Origin: a virus
Virus record (IMG/VR): IMGVR_UViG_3300022929_000221
Span: 1-23,246 of that record
Length of the DNA stretch: 23,246 nucleotides
Strand: one strand, 5' to 3'
The notes beneath the pieces were generated by a model. That model was given only the letters and a program-made list of their open reading frames with translations. It was not told the origin of the DNA and ran no database searches. Position 1 is the first letter of the stretch, and each line of letters begins with the position of its first letter. Made by a program: the position numbers and the translations under genes. Positions 15,801 to 21,997 of this stretch are shown piece by piece.

Positions 15801-16040
15801 GACTCAACCGAAGTCTTCAAAAACTCTAACACTAACCACGGCTTTATAGCTCAAGAAGTTAAAGCAGCTATAGATGCTGACAGTAGCATTAAAGATGGAT
15901 TTAAGCTCTGGGATGTTAGAGAAGATGGAGCGCAAGAACTAGCAGAAGCAGCTTTAATACCTATTCTAGTTAAAGCTTTGCAAGAAGCTGACGATAAAAT
16001 AGATGCTTTGACTGCTAGAATCGAAGCATTAGAAAGTTAA
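12876..16040 (+). CDS. Tail fibre/spike with YadA-like repeats and S74 self-cleaving chaperone
   Basis: A 1054-residue protein with a CGGAG SD. The N-terminus (to about 190) includes a TNTNLELIGEALGFGTEAIT segment and a Val/Asp-rich repeated strand region (VEDDLTVTDDLIVNGDIDLE), likely the tail-attachment part. Residues 286-905 are tandem YadA/Hia-type head repeats of 72 residues (motifs NYNVAVGY, TTGTQNTIIGGLAGDAL, SVAIGYAAL), which predict a trimeric left-handed beta roll. The C-terminus is a peptidase S74 intramolecular chaperone. SDERYKK places Ser932 and Lys937 at the spacing of the known Ser-Lys dyad, so cleavage before Ser932 would release about 123 residues after trimerisation. A terminal coiled coil (LVKALQEADDKIDALTARIE) closes it. 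It is the probable receptor-binding protein. Confidence 0.9.
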   Translation: MATYVNNLRLKEIATGDESGTWGTSTNTNLELIGEALGFGTEAITTNADTHTTTVADGSSDAGRAMYLKYTGTLDSACTITIGPNTMKRMQFIENGTSGSQNIIISQGSGANITIPPGDVKAVYLDGAGSGAAVVDAFASLNVVDLKVEDDLTVTDDLIVNGDIDLEGSIDVNGTANLDVVDVDGLLTASAAIEINGAAGASISEGLLIDWSTNLARFLTYDSSTGSDIAFFTQPSGGSTTEALRINSTGDLIIQSTGGTLQTSTAGTSNFRAGVNAGNSIASGGNYNVVVGDEAGTAITTGDKNVAIGFEALATEDTGKSSVAVGYQALKTLNNDAENYNTAIGTLAGTSLTSGNLNTLIGGLSGDAFDTGVRNTSLGYATLSSDTKGDNAVALGYGALSVQNFATNTDNYNAAVGYNAGNQITTGTQNTIIGGLAGDALTDADYNVAVGTSALGGDTLGSRAVAVGRNALLTQNFTTATNNYNIGIGFGAGQAITTGTLNTLVGGLAGDALITGNNNVAFGYEALSADTLGDRNVALGTQALKTQNFATSTDAYNVAVGFTAGALITTGTNNTIIGGLAGDALTDADFNVAVGYSALGSETLGSRSVAIGYAALLAQNNTTAANAYNIGIGHAAGAGMTTGAQNSIMGGLAGDALTEGNNNIAIGYLALTTDTKGGRAVAIGTGALDSQNFTTVTNNYNVAVGYKAGDAVTTGESNVIIGGLAGDALTDSDNNTIVGYGALSSDTLGTKSTAVGYLALQDQNFTTATDSHNTALGYTAGANITTGVKNTLVGSATGDALNDADLNTAFGYLALSGDTKGNKSVAIGAGALKVQNFATSTDSFNTSVGFDSGIAVSSGVGNTFLGASAGDTITTGDENTVLGYGADVGASGNNRCNVIGAHVSGASDYTTLGYSTSEIRAAHGTATWAAVSDERYKKDIVDSTAGLSFINALQPRTFKYKTLGELPETFNAYKADSTEVFKNSNTNHGFIAQEVKAAIDADSSIKDGFKLWDVREDGAQELAEAALIPILVKALQEADDKIDALTARIEALES
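13731..15590 (+). repeat. Array of 216-base coding repeats (72 residues)
   Basis: Units begin at residues 339, 411, 483, 555, 627, 699 and 771 of the fibre, each exactly 72 residues, with a shortened unit before them (286-338) and a partial one after (from 843). Alternate units resemble each other more than their neighbours, for example 411 with 555, and 483 with 627. Confidence 0.88.
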
Positions 16041-16056
16041 TTAAACGGAGAATAAT

Positions 16057-16302
16057 ATGGCTAGAACAGCTGATGAAAAAAATAAAATGTATAACGCAAT
16101 GGTCGGTATGATTACTGTTATTGATAATACATTAGATGATAGCAATGAGTATGCAAACGATTTAACCAACGCTGAAAAACAAGAAAAGGTTTTACGCACA
16201 AGTGGTTATTTAGAGTACGGCTTAGAATTTGCTGATTATGGTTCTAAAGATTTAACAGGAATCCAAGCAGCAGTTACAAAAGCAAAAGCATACAAACCAT
16301 AA
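16057..16302 (+). CDS. Small hypothetical protein after the tail fibre
   Basis: An 81-residue protein with an ACGGAG SD, 16 bases after the fibre stop. It is predicted helical (EKNKMYNAMVGMITVIDNTL, NDLTNAEKQEKVLRTSGYLE) and mildly acidic, without Cys or membrane segments. I do not recognise it. Directly downstream of a fibre gene it might be a fibre-assembly chaperone, but the fibre already carries its own S74 chaperone, so this is speculative. Confidence 0.65.
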   Translation: MARTADEKNKMYNAMVGMITVIDNTLDDSNEYANDLTNAEKQEKVLRTSGYLEYGLEFADYGSKDLTGIQAAVTKAKAYKP

Positions 16303-16327
16303 ATCTATGCAAGAACAAGAGGTAAGA

Positions 16328-17011
16328 ATGATACCTTTGCCAGCGGTTTACGTTATGGAAACCACTATGCCTGAAAGTATGATTGATTCTGTCAACGACT
16401 ATATAGACGAATACAGAAAAAAAGAAGATCGCAAATCATTAGCACCTACGTTGGTTGGACAAATACACCAAGGTGAACAATTACTACTGGACCATACAGA
16501 CGAAAGATTAGCAGAATATACGCAGTTTATTTGCAATCTTGGCGCAGATTACATCAATTACTATGCTAGTGCTGGTAATAAAGTAATTGGACCAAAACAA
16601 GTAGAAACAGACGAAACTTGGTCAGTACATAGTTACGATGGAGATTATAATCCAATACACGATCATGGCACTAAAACTGTTATGGGTTTATCTACAACCG
16701 CTTGGACTAAAGTTCCAGAGCAAATAGGTAGAACTAATGCTACCTCACCAACGTACTCTTTATATAATGAAAGCGGACATTCAGATGGCTGTATTATGTT
16801 TTCTTATGGACAAACATCAACTCTGGATTCCGAAAGATTAAAACCAGCACAATTAGTCACAATAACACCAGAGGTAGGAAAACTAATGGTTTTCCCTTCT
16901 TGGTTACAACACATGGTTTTTCCCTTTAAAGGCGAAGGCGAAAGACGAACTATCGCTTCCAACTTAAATTGTTGGGATGCGCAACAACTATCACCTAAGG
17001 AGGTGCAATAA
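16328..17011 (+). CDS. Putative 2OG-Fe(II) oxygenase
   Basis: A 227-residue protein resembling the 2OG-FeII_Oxy_5 family common in marine phages. Metal ligands are likely within NPIHDHG (His111, Asp112, His113) and the distal His195 in FPSWLQHMVFPF. Arg206 or Arg207 in GERRTIASNL would bind 2-oxoglutarate. These enzymes couple oxidation of 2-oxoglutarate to hydroxylation of a protein, nucleic acid or small molecule; the substrate is unknown here. The ATG at 16328 is chosen because AAGAGG lies five bases upstream. The in-frame ATG at 16307 lacks an SD and would add seven residues. It sits among tail genes and overlaps the next start by one base. Confidence 0.78.
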   Translation: MIPLPAVYVMETTMPESMIDSVNDYIDEYRKKEDRKSLAPTLVGQIHQGEQLLLDHTDERLAEYTQFICNLGADYINYYASAGNKVIGPKQVETDETWSVHSYDGDYNPIHDHGTKTVMGLSTTAWTKVPEQIGRTNATSPTYSLYNESGHSDGCIMFSYGQTSTLDSERLKPAQLVTITPEVGKLMVFPSWLQHMVFPFKGEGERRTIASNLNCWDAQQLSPKEVQ

Positions 17012-17244
17012 TGTCCGAAGAAGCCGTAGTCTTTATAGACGATAAAGAAATAAAAGTATCTGATTTAACACCACAACAGTTACATCATCAGAAACATATA
17101 ATTAGTTTGCGTAATAAAATTGGTAATCATCAATTTGAAATAGATGATTTATTACCGTCTTTACAGTTTCACGAAAATGCTTTGATTGAATCAACAAAAG
17201 AAGTAGCAGACGAAGTTTTAAAAGAAGAAGAGGCAAAACAATGA
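17011..17244 (+). CDS. Small coiled-coil protein, unknown function
   Basis: A 77-residue protein with one of the best SDs in the window (AAGGAGGTG) and a TAATG overlap. After a short strand pair (AVVFIDDKEIKVSDL) it is helical: TPQQLHHQKHIISLRNKIGN, FEIDDLLPSLQFHENAL, ending in an acidic Glu/Lys helix. It is probably a coiled-coil assembly protein expressed at a high level. I recall similar small proteins in marine phage tail modules but no function. Confidence 0.65.
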   Translation: MSEEAVVFIDDKEIKVSDLTPQQLHHQKHIISLRNKIGNHQFEIDDLLPSLQFHENALIESTKEVADEVLKEEEAKQ

Positions 17245-17444
17245 GGTGGCTACCAGACTCTTATTTCAACTTTGTAAAAAAGTTTTGGCAAAAGGTTAGA
17301 GGCGTAGAAGAAAAAACTGTAAGAGCTAGAACTGAAGAAGGCAAATTTGTAGCAGACGATAAGTCTACTCCTAACGTAAACGAAGCATATAAAACAGTTA
17401 AAGTTAAAAAGAAAAAAAGAGGCCGACCTAAAAAGAAAAAATAA
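17241..17444 (+). CDS. Small basic protein with C-terminal AT-hook
   Basis: A 67-residue protein overlapping the previous gene (ATGA), with GAGG at SD spacing. The N-terminus is amphipathic (WLPDSYFNFVKKFWQKVRG), the middle is polar, and the C-terminus KKKKRGRPKKKK contains the AT-hook core RGRP (60-63). AT-hooks bind the minor groove of AT-rich DNA, which this genome would supply. DNA binding in the virion or cell is inferred from this motif alone. Confidence 0.68.
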   Translation: MRWLPDSYFNFVKKFWQKVRGVEEKTVRARTEEGKFVADDKSTPNVNEAYKTVKVKKKKRGRPKKKK

Positions 17445-17626
17445 TGGCTACAGCTAAAGACGCAATACATCAAATAAGCACACACGAAAAAGAGTGTGCT
17501 ATTCGCTATGAAAATATAGAGAAAAGATTAGATGAAGGATCTGCTAAGTTTAGAAGACTTGAATATATTATGTGGGGATTGTATGGTCTAACAGCTGCTT
17601 CTTTGGGAATAGATAAGCTAATATAA
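17444..17626 (+). CDS. Small membrane protein, XhlA/holin-like
   Basis: A 60-residue protein in a TAATG overlap. Residues 1-40 form a charged helix (STHEKECAIRYENIEKRLDE) followed by a single membrane segment at 42-58 (IMWGLYGLTAASLGIDK). This coil-plus-one-segment layout matches haemolysin XhlA-type proteins that assist holins and lysis. It lies away from the lysozyme and three-segment holin, so it could instead be a virion membrane-contact protein. Confidence 0.55.
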   Translation: MATAKDAIHQISTHEKECAIRYENIEKRLDEGSAKFRRLEYIMWGLYGLTAASLGIDKLI

Positions 17627-17633
17627 ATGAGTA

Positions 17634-19523
17634 ATGGCACTAGAAAAATTTATATTTCGACCAGGAATCAATCAAGAAGGAACCGACTACTCTAATAGTG
17701 GAGGCTGGTTTAATGCTAATCTTGTTAGATTTCGTAAAGGACTGCCAGAAAAAATAGGTGGCTGGGCCAAAGCTACTTCAAATACTTATAAATCAACCGT
17801 TCGAGCTTTGCATGCTTGGGTAGATTTATCCTTAACTAAATATCTTGGTTTAGGAGCTACTTGGAAATATTATTTAAAAGAAGGCGATAACTTTTATGAC
17901 ATTACACCGATAAGATTAACAACCGCTGCAGGAGACGTTACGTTTTCAGCCACTAACGGAAGTTCTACACTCACAGTAACTGACACAGCTCATGGAGCAC
18001 AACAAAATGATTTTGTAACTTTTTCTGGGGCAGCTACGCTTGGCGGAAATATAACCGCTGCAGTATTAAATCAAGAATATCAAATAGCAACTATTGTTAA
18101 TGCTAATAGTTATACGATTACGGCAAAAGATACTTCGGACGCAACTGTAACTGCAAATGCTAGTGATACAGGCAATGGAGGAAGTTCTGTTGTTGGTGCT
18201 TATCAAATTAACGTAGGCTTAGACGTTTACGTTGAATCTACAGGTTGGGGAGTCGGTACGTGGGGAGCAGGAGCTTGGGGATCCTCTACAGCAATTACAG
18301 CTGCTAACCAATTAAGATTATGGTCACACGATAATTTTGGTGAAGATTTGGTTATGAACGTCAGAGCGGGCGGTGTGTTTTATTACGACATAAGCGCAGC
18401 TACTTTAGGAACCACTAGAGCAGTGGCTTTATCGGATTTAGCAGGAGCAAACCTGACACCAACAAAAGCGTTACAAGTATTAGTCAGTGATGTAGATAGA
18501 CACGTTATATGTCTAGGAGCCGACCCTATATCAGGCAGCTCTAGGTCAGGAAATATAGATCCAATGCTGGTCGCTTGGAGTGACCAAGAAAACGTTACAG
18601 AGTGGGAACCGTTATCTACTAATACAGCTGGGTCTTTGCGTTTGTCCGCTGGTTCTCAAATTATAGGAGCGTTAAGAGCTAGACAAGAAACGTTAATTTG
18701 GACTGACACGGCTTTATATTCCATGAGCTTTATAGGCCAGCCTTTTACATTTGGAATAAATTTAGTAAACGAAGGTGTAGGCCTTATTTCTCCAAACGGA
18801 GCTGTTAATACGCCCAAAGGTATTTTTTGGATGGATAAAAAAGGTTTTTATACGTACAACGGTTCTGTGCAAGATATACCGTGCACTGTTCAAAACTACG
18901 TGTTTAGCGACCTTAATGAAAGCCAAGCTTTTCAAGTTTTCGCTTTTGTAAATAAAGAATTTGATGAAGTTGGCTGGTTCTATTGTTCAGGAAGTGCTAC
19001 AGCTATAGACCGATACGTGGTTTACAATTATGAAGATAACACTTGGACGATAGGTCAACTCACCAGAAGCGCATGGATAGATCAAGGTATATTCGATAGT
19101 CCTATGGCCACTTACACGACCAGCAACGTGGGTTATTTATACAATCATGAAACAGGTAACGATGATGACGGTTCTCCTATGGATAACGTTTTTATAGAAT
19201 CCAGTGACTTTGAATTAGGCAACGGAGACCAATTTCAATCAATTAGTAGAATTATTCCTGATATTAAATTTACAGGAGACGGAGGTTCAGATCAGACAAT
19301 AAACTTTGTGCTAAAACAAAGAAACTTTCCTGGTGAAAGTTTGACAACTGATGTAACCAGCACGTGCACTGCAACTACCACTAAAATAGATACAAGACTT
19401 AGAGCAAGGCAAGCAGCTCTTAGAATAGAGTCTGATGACGATAACGCTGTAGGAGTTAGGCTTGGTGTAGGTTTTAGGATAGGTGCAACTAGGCTAGATT
19501 TAAGACCAAATGGCAGAAGGTAA
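17634..19523 (+). CDS. Tail hub/nozzle protein (P22 gp10-like)
   Basis: A 629-residue protein. Its opening (FIFRPGINQEGTDYSNSGGW, LVRFRKGLPEKIGGW) and core (DPMLVAWSDQENVTEWEPLS, ETLIWTDTALYSMSFIGQPF, GIFWMDKKGFYTYNG) match the repeated-strand propeller of P22 gp10-type packaged-DNA stabilisation proteins, which plug the neck of short-tailed phages. Residues about 100-190 are an inserted E1-FCCH-like beta module (TDTAHGAQQNDFVTFSG). A Trp/Gly motif GWGVGTWGAGAWG occupies 204-216. An out-of-frame ATG at 17627 precedes it; the start used is the ATG at 17634, with no strong SD. It probably forms the tail nozzle to which fibres attach. Confidence 0.75.
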   Translation: MALEKFIFRPGINQEGTDYSNSGGWFNANLVRFRKGLPEKIGGWAKATSNTYKSTVRALHAWVDLSLTKYLGLGATWKYYLKEGDNFYDITPIRLTTAAGDVTFSATNGSSTLTVTDTAHGAQQNDFVTFSGAATLGGNITAAVLNQEYQIATIVNANSYTITAKDTSDATVTANASDTGNGGSSVVGAYQINVGLDVYVESTGWGVGTWGAGAWGSSTAITAANQLRLWSHDNFGEDLVMNVRAGGVFYYDISAATLGTTRAVALSDLAGANLTPTKALQVLVSDVDRHVICLGADPISGSSRSGNIDPMLVAWSDQENVTEWEPLSTNTAGSLRLSAGSQIIGALRARQETLIWTDTALYSMSFIGQPFTFGINLVNEGVGLISPNGAVNTPKGIFWMDKKGFYTYNGSVQDIPCTVQNYVFSDLNESQAFQVFAFVNKEFDEVGWFYCSGSATAIDRYVVYNYEDNTWTIGQLTRSAWIDQGIFDSPMATYTTSNVGYLYNHETGNDDDGSPMDNVFIESSDFELGNGDQFQSISRIIPDIKFTGDGGSDQTINFVLKQRNFPGESLTTDVTSTCTATTTKIDTRLRARQAALRIESDDDNAVGVRLGVGFRIGATRLDLRPNGRR

Positions 19524-19849
19524 TGGCTAAGATACTAGAAACAAAACTACCTATTGCTATAGGCGAAATATCTCCTGAAACATTTAATCGATTAGTTAGG
19601 GTTTTAGAACTTAGCCTTAATAAAGTAGATGTAGATTCAACCCTTGCTGTAAACGAAACACAACGTAACGAAAATCAATTTGAGAAAGGAGATATCATTT
19701 GGAACTTAGCTACAAATCAATTACAGCTATGGACAGGTGAGCAATGGGTCGATCTTTACACAGGAACAGAGAATGGCGTAGAAGGTGTAGCCTCTCTTGG
19801 AAAGATTAGCGTATCAACAAATGGAGCAACAACAATATCAATACTATGA
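19523..19849 (+). CDS. Small tail-module protein, unknown function
   Basis: A 108-residue protein that starts in a TAATG overlap with AGAAGG upstream and ends in an ATGA overlap with the lysozyme gene. It contains a helix (SPETFNRLVRVLELSLNKV), then strands (GDIIWNLATNQLQLWTGEQW, ISVSTNGATTISIL). The NLATNQLQLWTGEQWVDLY stretch resembles short carbohydrate- or fibre-associated strands in phage tail proteins. The function is unknown; translational coupling suggests co-expression with hub and lysozyme. Confidence 0.62.
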   Translation: MAKILETKLPIAIGEISPETFNRLVRVLELSLNKVDVDSTLAVNETQRNENQFEKGDIIWNLATNQLQLWTGEQWVDLYTGTENGVEGVASLGKISVSTNGATTISIL

Positions 19850-20289
19850 TGGACAGAGCTAGATTATTAGAAGAACTTATGTTGGACGAAGGTGTTATTC
19901 ATGAGATTTATAATGACCACCTTGGATACCCTACGTTTGGTGTTGGTCATTTGATAACTGAAAAAGACGAAGAACACGGTAAACCTTTGGGTACGCCTGT
20001 ATCAGAAGAAAGAGTAACAGAATGCTTAAATGCAGACGTAGACATAGTTTGCGCAGAGCTAGATAAAAACATGGAGTGGTGGCGAGGACTTAACGATACA
20101 AGACAACGTGTCATGGCTAACATGTGCTTTAACTTAGGTTATCCAAGACTAAGTAAATTTAAAAAGTTTCTAGCTGCAGTACAAGAAGAAGATTGGGAAA
20201 CAGCAGCTGTTGAAATGATGGATAGCAAATGGGCAACTCAAGTTGGAGACCGAGCAGTAAGGCTTAGGGAGAAAATGTTGAATGGCTAA
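19846..20289 (+). CDS. T4-type lysozyme (GH24 endolysin)
   Basis: A 147-residue muramidase that cleaves the MurNAc-GlcNAc bond of peptidoglycan. The catalytic triad of T4 lysozyme (Glu11, Asp20, Thr26) aligns with Glu15 (LDEG), Asp24 (IYNDHLGY) and Thr30 (PTFGVGHLI) at identical spacing. The C-terminal lobe contains RVMANMCFNLGYPRLSKF and a final DRAVRLREKML, as in the family. It has no signal peptide, so release depends on a holin, supplied at 21494. The length is close to that of T4 lysozyme (164). ATGATG gives two possible starts one codon apart. Confidence 0.92.
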   Translation: MMDRARLLEELMLDEGVIHEIYNDHLGYPTFGVGHLITEKDEEHGKPLGTPVSEERVTECLNADVDIVCAELDKNMEWWRGLNDTRQRVMANMCFNLGYPRLSKFKKFLAAVQEEDWETAAVEMMDSKWATQVGDRAVRLREKMLNG

Positions 20290-20350
20290 AAGAGCTAAAA
20301 AGAAAACAAAAAATGTGTCAAACTATAAGAAAAGACTAAGGAGACCTTAA
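20282..20350 (+). CDS. 22-residue Lys/Arg-rich mini-protein
   Basis: A short frame, MAKRAKKKTKNVSNYKKRLR ending in RP, begins inside the lysozyme stop region and ends in a TAATG overlap with the next gene, filling the space between them exactly. Eleven of 22 residues are Lys or Arg. SD is weak. Its MAK-basic opening resembles the other mini-genes downstream. It is probably a real member of the basic cluster, but its size makes chance possible. Confidence 0.5.
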   Translation: MAKRAKKKTKNVSNYKKRLRRP

Positions 20351-20571
20351 TGAGTCTGTACGCAAATATACATAAGAAAAGAAAGTCAGGACGCAAAATG
20401 AGAAAGAAAGGTGACAAAGGTGCACCAAGCGCAAAAGATTTTGCTAATGCAGCAAAGACAGCTACGAAGATGGAAGCTGGAGGCGTATTCATGCCAGGCA
20501 TGACAATGGTACAAAGTAAAGGTTGTGGCGCAGTAGCCAACAATCGTAGGAAAAAAACTAAATTATCATAG
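20350..20571 (+). CDS. Small basic conserved phage protein
   Basis: A 73-residue protein with an AGGAG SD (20339-20343) and a TAATG start. It opens SLYANIHKKRKSGRKMRKKG, followed by DKGAPSAKDFANAAKTATKM and a GVFMPGMTMVQSKGCGAVAN segment. The SLYANIH...K(R/K) opening is one I recall from many environmental phages and from some large algal viruses, without a known role. It is strongly basic. Confidence 0.72.
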   Translation: MSLYANIHKKRKSGRKMRKKGDKGAPSAKDFANAAKTATKMEAGGVFMPGMTMVQSKGCGAVANNRRKKTKLS

Positions 20572-20580
20572 GAGAAAACA

Positions 20581-20691
20581 ATGGCAAAGAAACTGTCACC
20601 AAGACAAAAAAAGATAGCTAAAGTAGCTAAGCCTCGTAACAAAATTACAGGAGCAGACTTTAAAAAACTTAGAAGAAAGAAGAAAAAGTAA
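20581..20691 (+). CDS. 36-residue basic mini-protein
   Basis: A strong SD (AGGAGA) precedes ATG. The protein reads MAKKLSPRQKKIAKVAKPRN, then KITGADFKKL and a run RRKKKK. The stop overlaps the next ATG (TAATG), and the frame fills the gap between its neighbours. The KITGADFKKLR motif is one I recall in marine phages. About half of the residues are basic; a DNA-, RNA- or capsid-binding role is inferred from charge only. Confidence 0.7.
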   Translation: MAKKLSPRQKKIAKVAKPRNKITGADFKKLRRKKKK

Positions 20692-20882
20692 TGGCTACAA
20701 GAACTGCAAAAAAGAAATCCGCTAGACAGACTAAAAAGAAAAGTGGGGCTACGCCTACTAATAAGGCTCTGTATTCAAGAGTAAAGTCTGAAGCTAAAAA
20801 GAAGTTTAAGGTCTATCCTTCTGCGTATGCTAATGGTTGGTTAGTAAGAGAGTACAAAAAGCGTGGAGGTAAATACGCATAA
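20691..20882 (+). CDS. 63-residue basic conserved protein (DUF5872-like core)
   Basis: It begins and ends in TAATG overlaps. After a Lys/Arg/Thr-rich leader (TRTAKKKSARQTKKKSG) there is a compact conserved core: LYSRVKSEAKKKFKVYPSAY followed by ANGWLVREYKKRGGKYA. This core, with the PSAYANGW motif, appears in small phage and giant-virus proteins in my recollection. The core has aromatic residues and could fold into a tiny helical domain. Function is unknown. Confidence 0.72.
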   Translation: MATRTAKKKSARQTKKKSGATPTNKALYSRVKSEAKKKFKVYPSAYANGWLVREYKKRGGKYA

Positions 20883-21217
20883 TGGCTAAGCCTAAAGGCG
20901 GACTAACCGCATGGTTTGGAAAGGGACCTAAAGGCGATTGGGTGGACATAGGTGCCCCCAAGAAAAAAGGTAAGTTCCAAGCATGTGGTAGAAAGTCTGC
21001 TAAAGGCAGTAAGCGTAAGTACCCTAAATGTGTACCGAGATCTAAAGCTAAAAGTATGACAGCAGCGCAAAGAAAAAGCGCAGTAAAAAGAAAAAGAGCA
21101 GCAGGTAACCCAGGAGGTAAACCTACTAATGTTCGTACTATAGTAAAGAAGAAAAAACCTGCGGCCAGAAAAAGAACAGTAACTAGGAGAAGAAGACGTG
21201 GCACGAAAAAAAGCTAA
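20882..21217 (+). CDS. 111-residue basic protein of DUF5872 type
   Basis: It starts at a TAATG overlap; GGAGGT lies somewhat far upstream. A conserved block GDWVDIGAPKKKGKFQACGR, then KSAKGSKRKYPKCVPRSKAK and SMTAAQRKSAVKRKRAAGNP, is followed by a Lys/Arg-rich tail (PAARKRTVTRRRRRGTKKS). The WVDIG...CGR...YPKCVP pattern, with two Cys, fits a family of unknown function (DUF5872, from memory) seen in phages and eukaryotic large viruses. Its last 20 bases overlap the next gene. Confidence 0.75.
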   Translation: MAKPKGGLTAWFGKGPKGDWVDIGAPKKKGKFQACGRKSAKGSKRKYPKCVPRSKAKSMTAAQRKSAVKRKRAAGNPGGKPTNVRTIVKKKKPAARKRTVTRRRRRGTKKS

Positions 21218-21494
21218 ACCAATACGCAGAACCACTGGTAAAGGCGGTAACTACCGTCCTACTAAGAAAGGTGCTGGTATGACTAAGAAAGGCGTACGTG
21301 CTTACAGAAAAGCCAATCCTGGCTCTAAGCTTAAAACAGCTGTGACAGGTAAGGTTAAGAAAGGTAGCAAAGCAGCTAAAAGACGTAAATCTTATTGCGC
21401 AAGATCATTAGGTCAATTAAAGAGAAGCTCTGCTAAAACTAGAAATAATCCTAATTCAAGAATTAGGCAAGCGCGCAGAAGGTGGAAGTGTTAA
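21198..21494 (+). CDS. 98-residue basic protein of DUF6321 type
   Basis: It starts at GTG 21198, eight bases from an AGGAG SD, within the end of the previous gene. The core reads GVRAYRKANPGSKLKTAV, then KAAKRRKSYCARSLGQLKR and NPNSRIRQARRRWKC. The RRKS(Y/F)CAR...NPNSRI..A.R.WKC pattern resembles a family of unknown function (DUF6321, from memory) found in phages and large algal viruses. Two Cys residues are kept, and it is very basic. The Trp-Lys-Cys end overlaps the next start by TAATG. Confidence 0.75.
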   Translation: MARKKAKPIRRTTGKGGNYRPTKKGAGMTKKGVRAYRKANPGSKLKTAVTGKVKKGSKAAKRRKSYCARSLGQLKRSSAKTRNNPNSRIRQARRRWKC

Positions 21495-21973
21495 TGAAAC
21501 TAGGTATATTAAAAAGTCTTGTAGGAACAGTAGCACCAACCATAGGAACAGCACTAGGCGGTCCTATGGGTGGTATGGCTGCAAACATGATTTCAGAAGT
21601 ATTAGGATGTGATCCTGAGCCAAAGAAAATACAAAAAGCTATGGAAACAGCTAGTCCTGAGCAACTGGCACAATTAAAAAAAGTAGAAGCTGACTTTGAA
21701 GTGCAGATGAAAAAACTGGACATAGACTTGTTTGCATTGGAAACAGCAGACGTACAAGATGCTAGAGGAAAGTTCAGCAAAGATTGGACGGCTAGAATAA
21801 TAGGTATAGCTGTCGTAGGGGGGTTTATGGGCTATATATTTTTAGTGACCATCCAGCCCCCAGAGCAGAACTCAGAGGCTTTGATAAACCTTGTATTAGG
21901 CTACCTTGGTGGCTTAGCAAGTGCTATCATATCCTTTTATTTTGGGGCTTCAAACAAACAAGACAACGAATAG
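21494..21973 (+). CDS. Three-segment holin (GTA_holin_3TM-like)
   Basis: A 159-residue protein. It has a hydrophobic Gly/Ala-rich N-terminus (about 9-33), an amphipathic helix with MKKLDIDLFALETADVQDAR, and two clear membrane segments at about 102-120 (IIGIAVVGGFMGYIFLVTI) and 129-150 (ALINLVLGYLGGLASAIISF). This layout matches the 3TM holin family associated with gene transfer agents and marine phages. Holins form the timed membrane lesion that lets the endolysin reach peptidoglycan. ATG 21494 in TAATG context is preferred over in-frame GTG 21482, which would add four residues. Confidence 0.75.
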   Translation: MKLGILKSLVGTVAPTIGTALGGPMGGMAANMISEVLGCDPEPKKIQKAMETASPEQLAQLKKVEADFEVQMKKLDIDLFALETADVQDARGKFSKDWTARIIGIAVVGGFMGYIFLVTIQPPEQNSEALINLVLGYLGGLASAIISFYFGASNKQDNE

Positions 21974-21997
21974 AAAAAACGATAATATAGAAGAGTT

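Noticed and set aside
12876-16040. Diversity-generating retroelement target
   Set aside because: No reverse transcriptase, template repeat or C-type lectin end is visible; the C-terminus is an S74 domain.
17627-17695. 22-codon frame starting just before the hub gene
   Set aside because: There is no SD and the peptide is merely the shifted reading of the hub start. The true start is the ATG at 17634.
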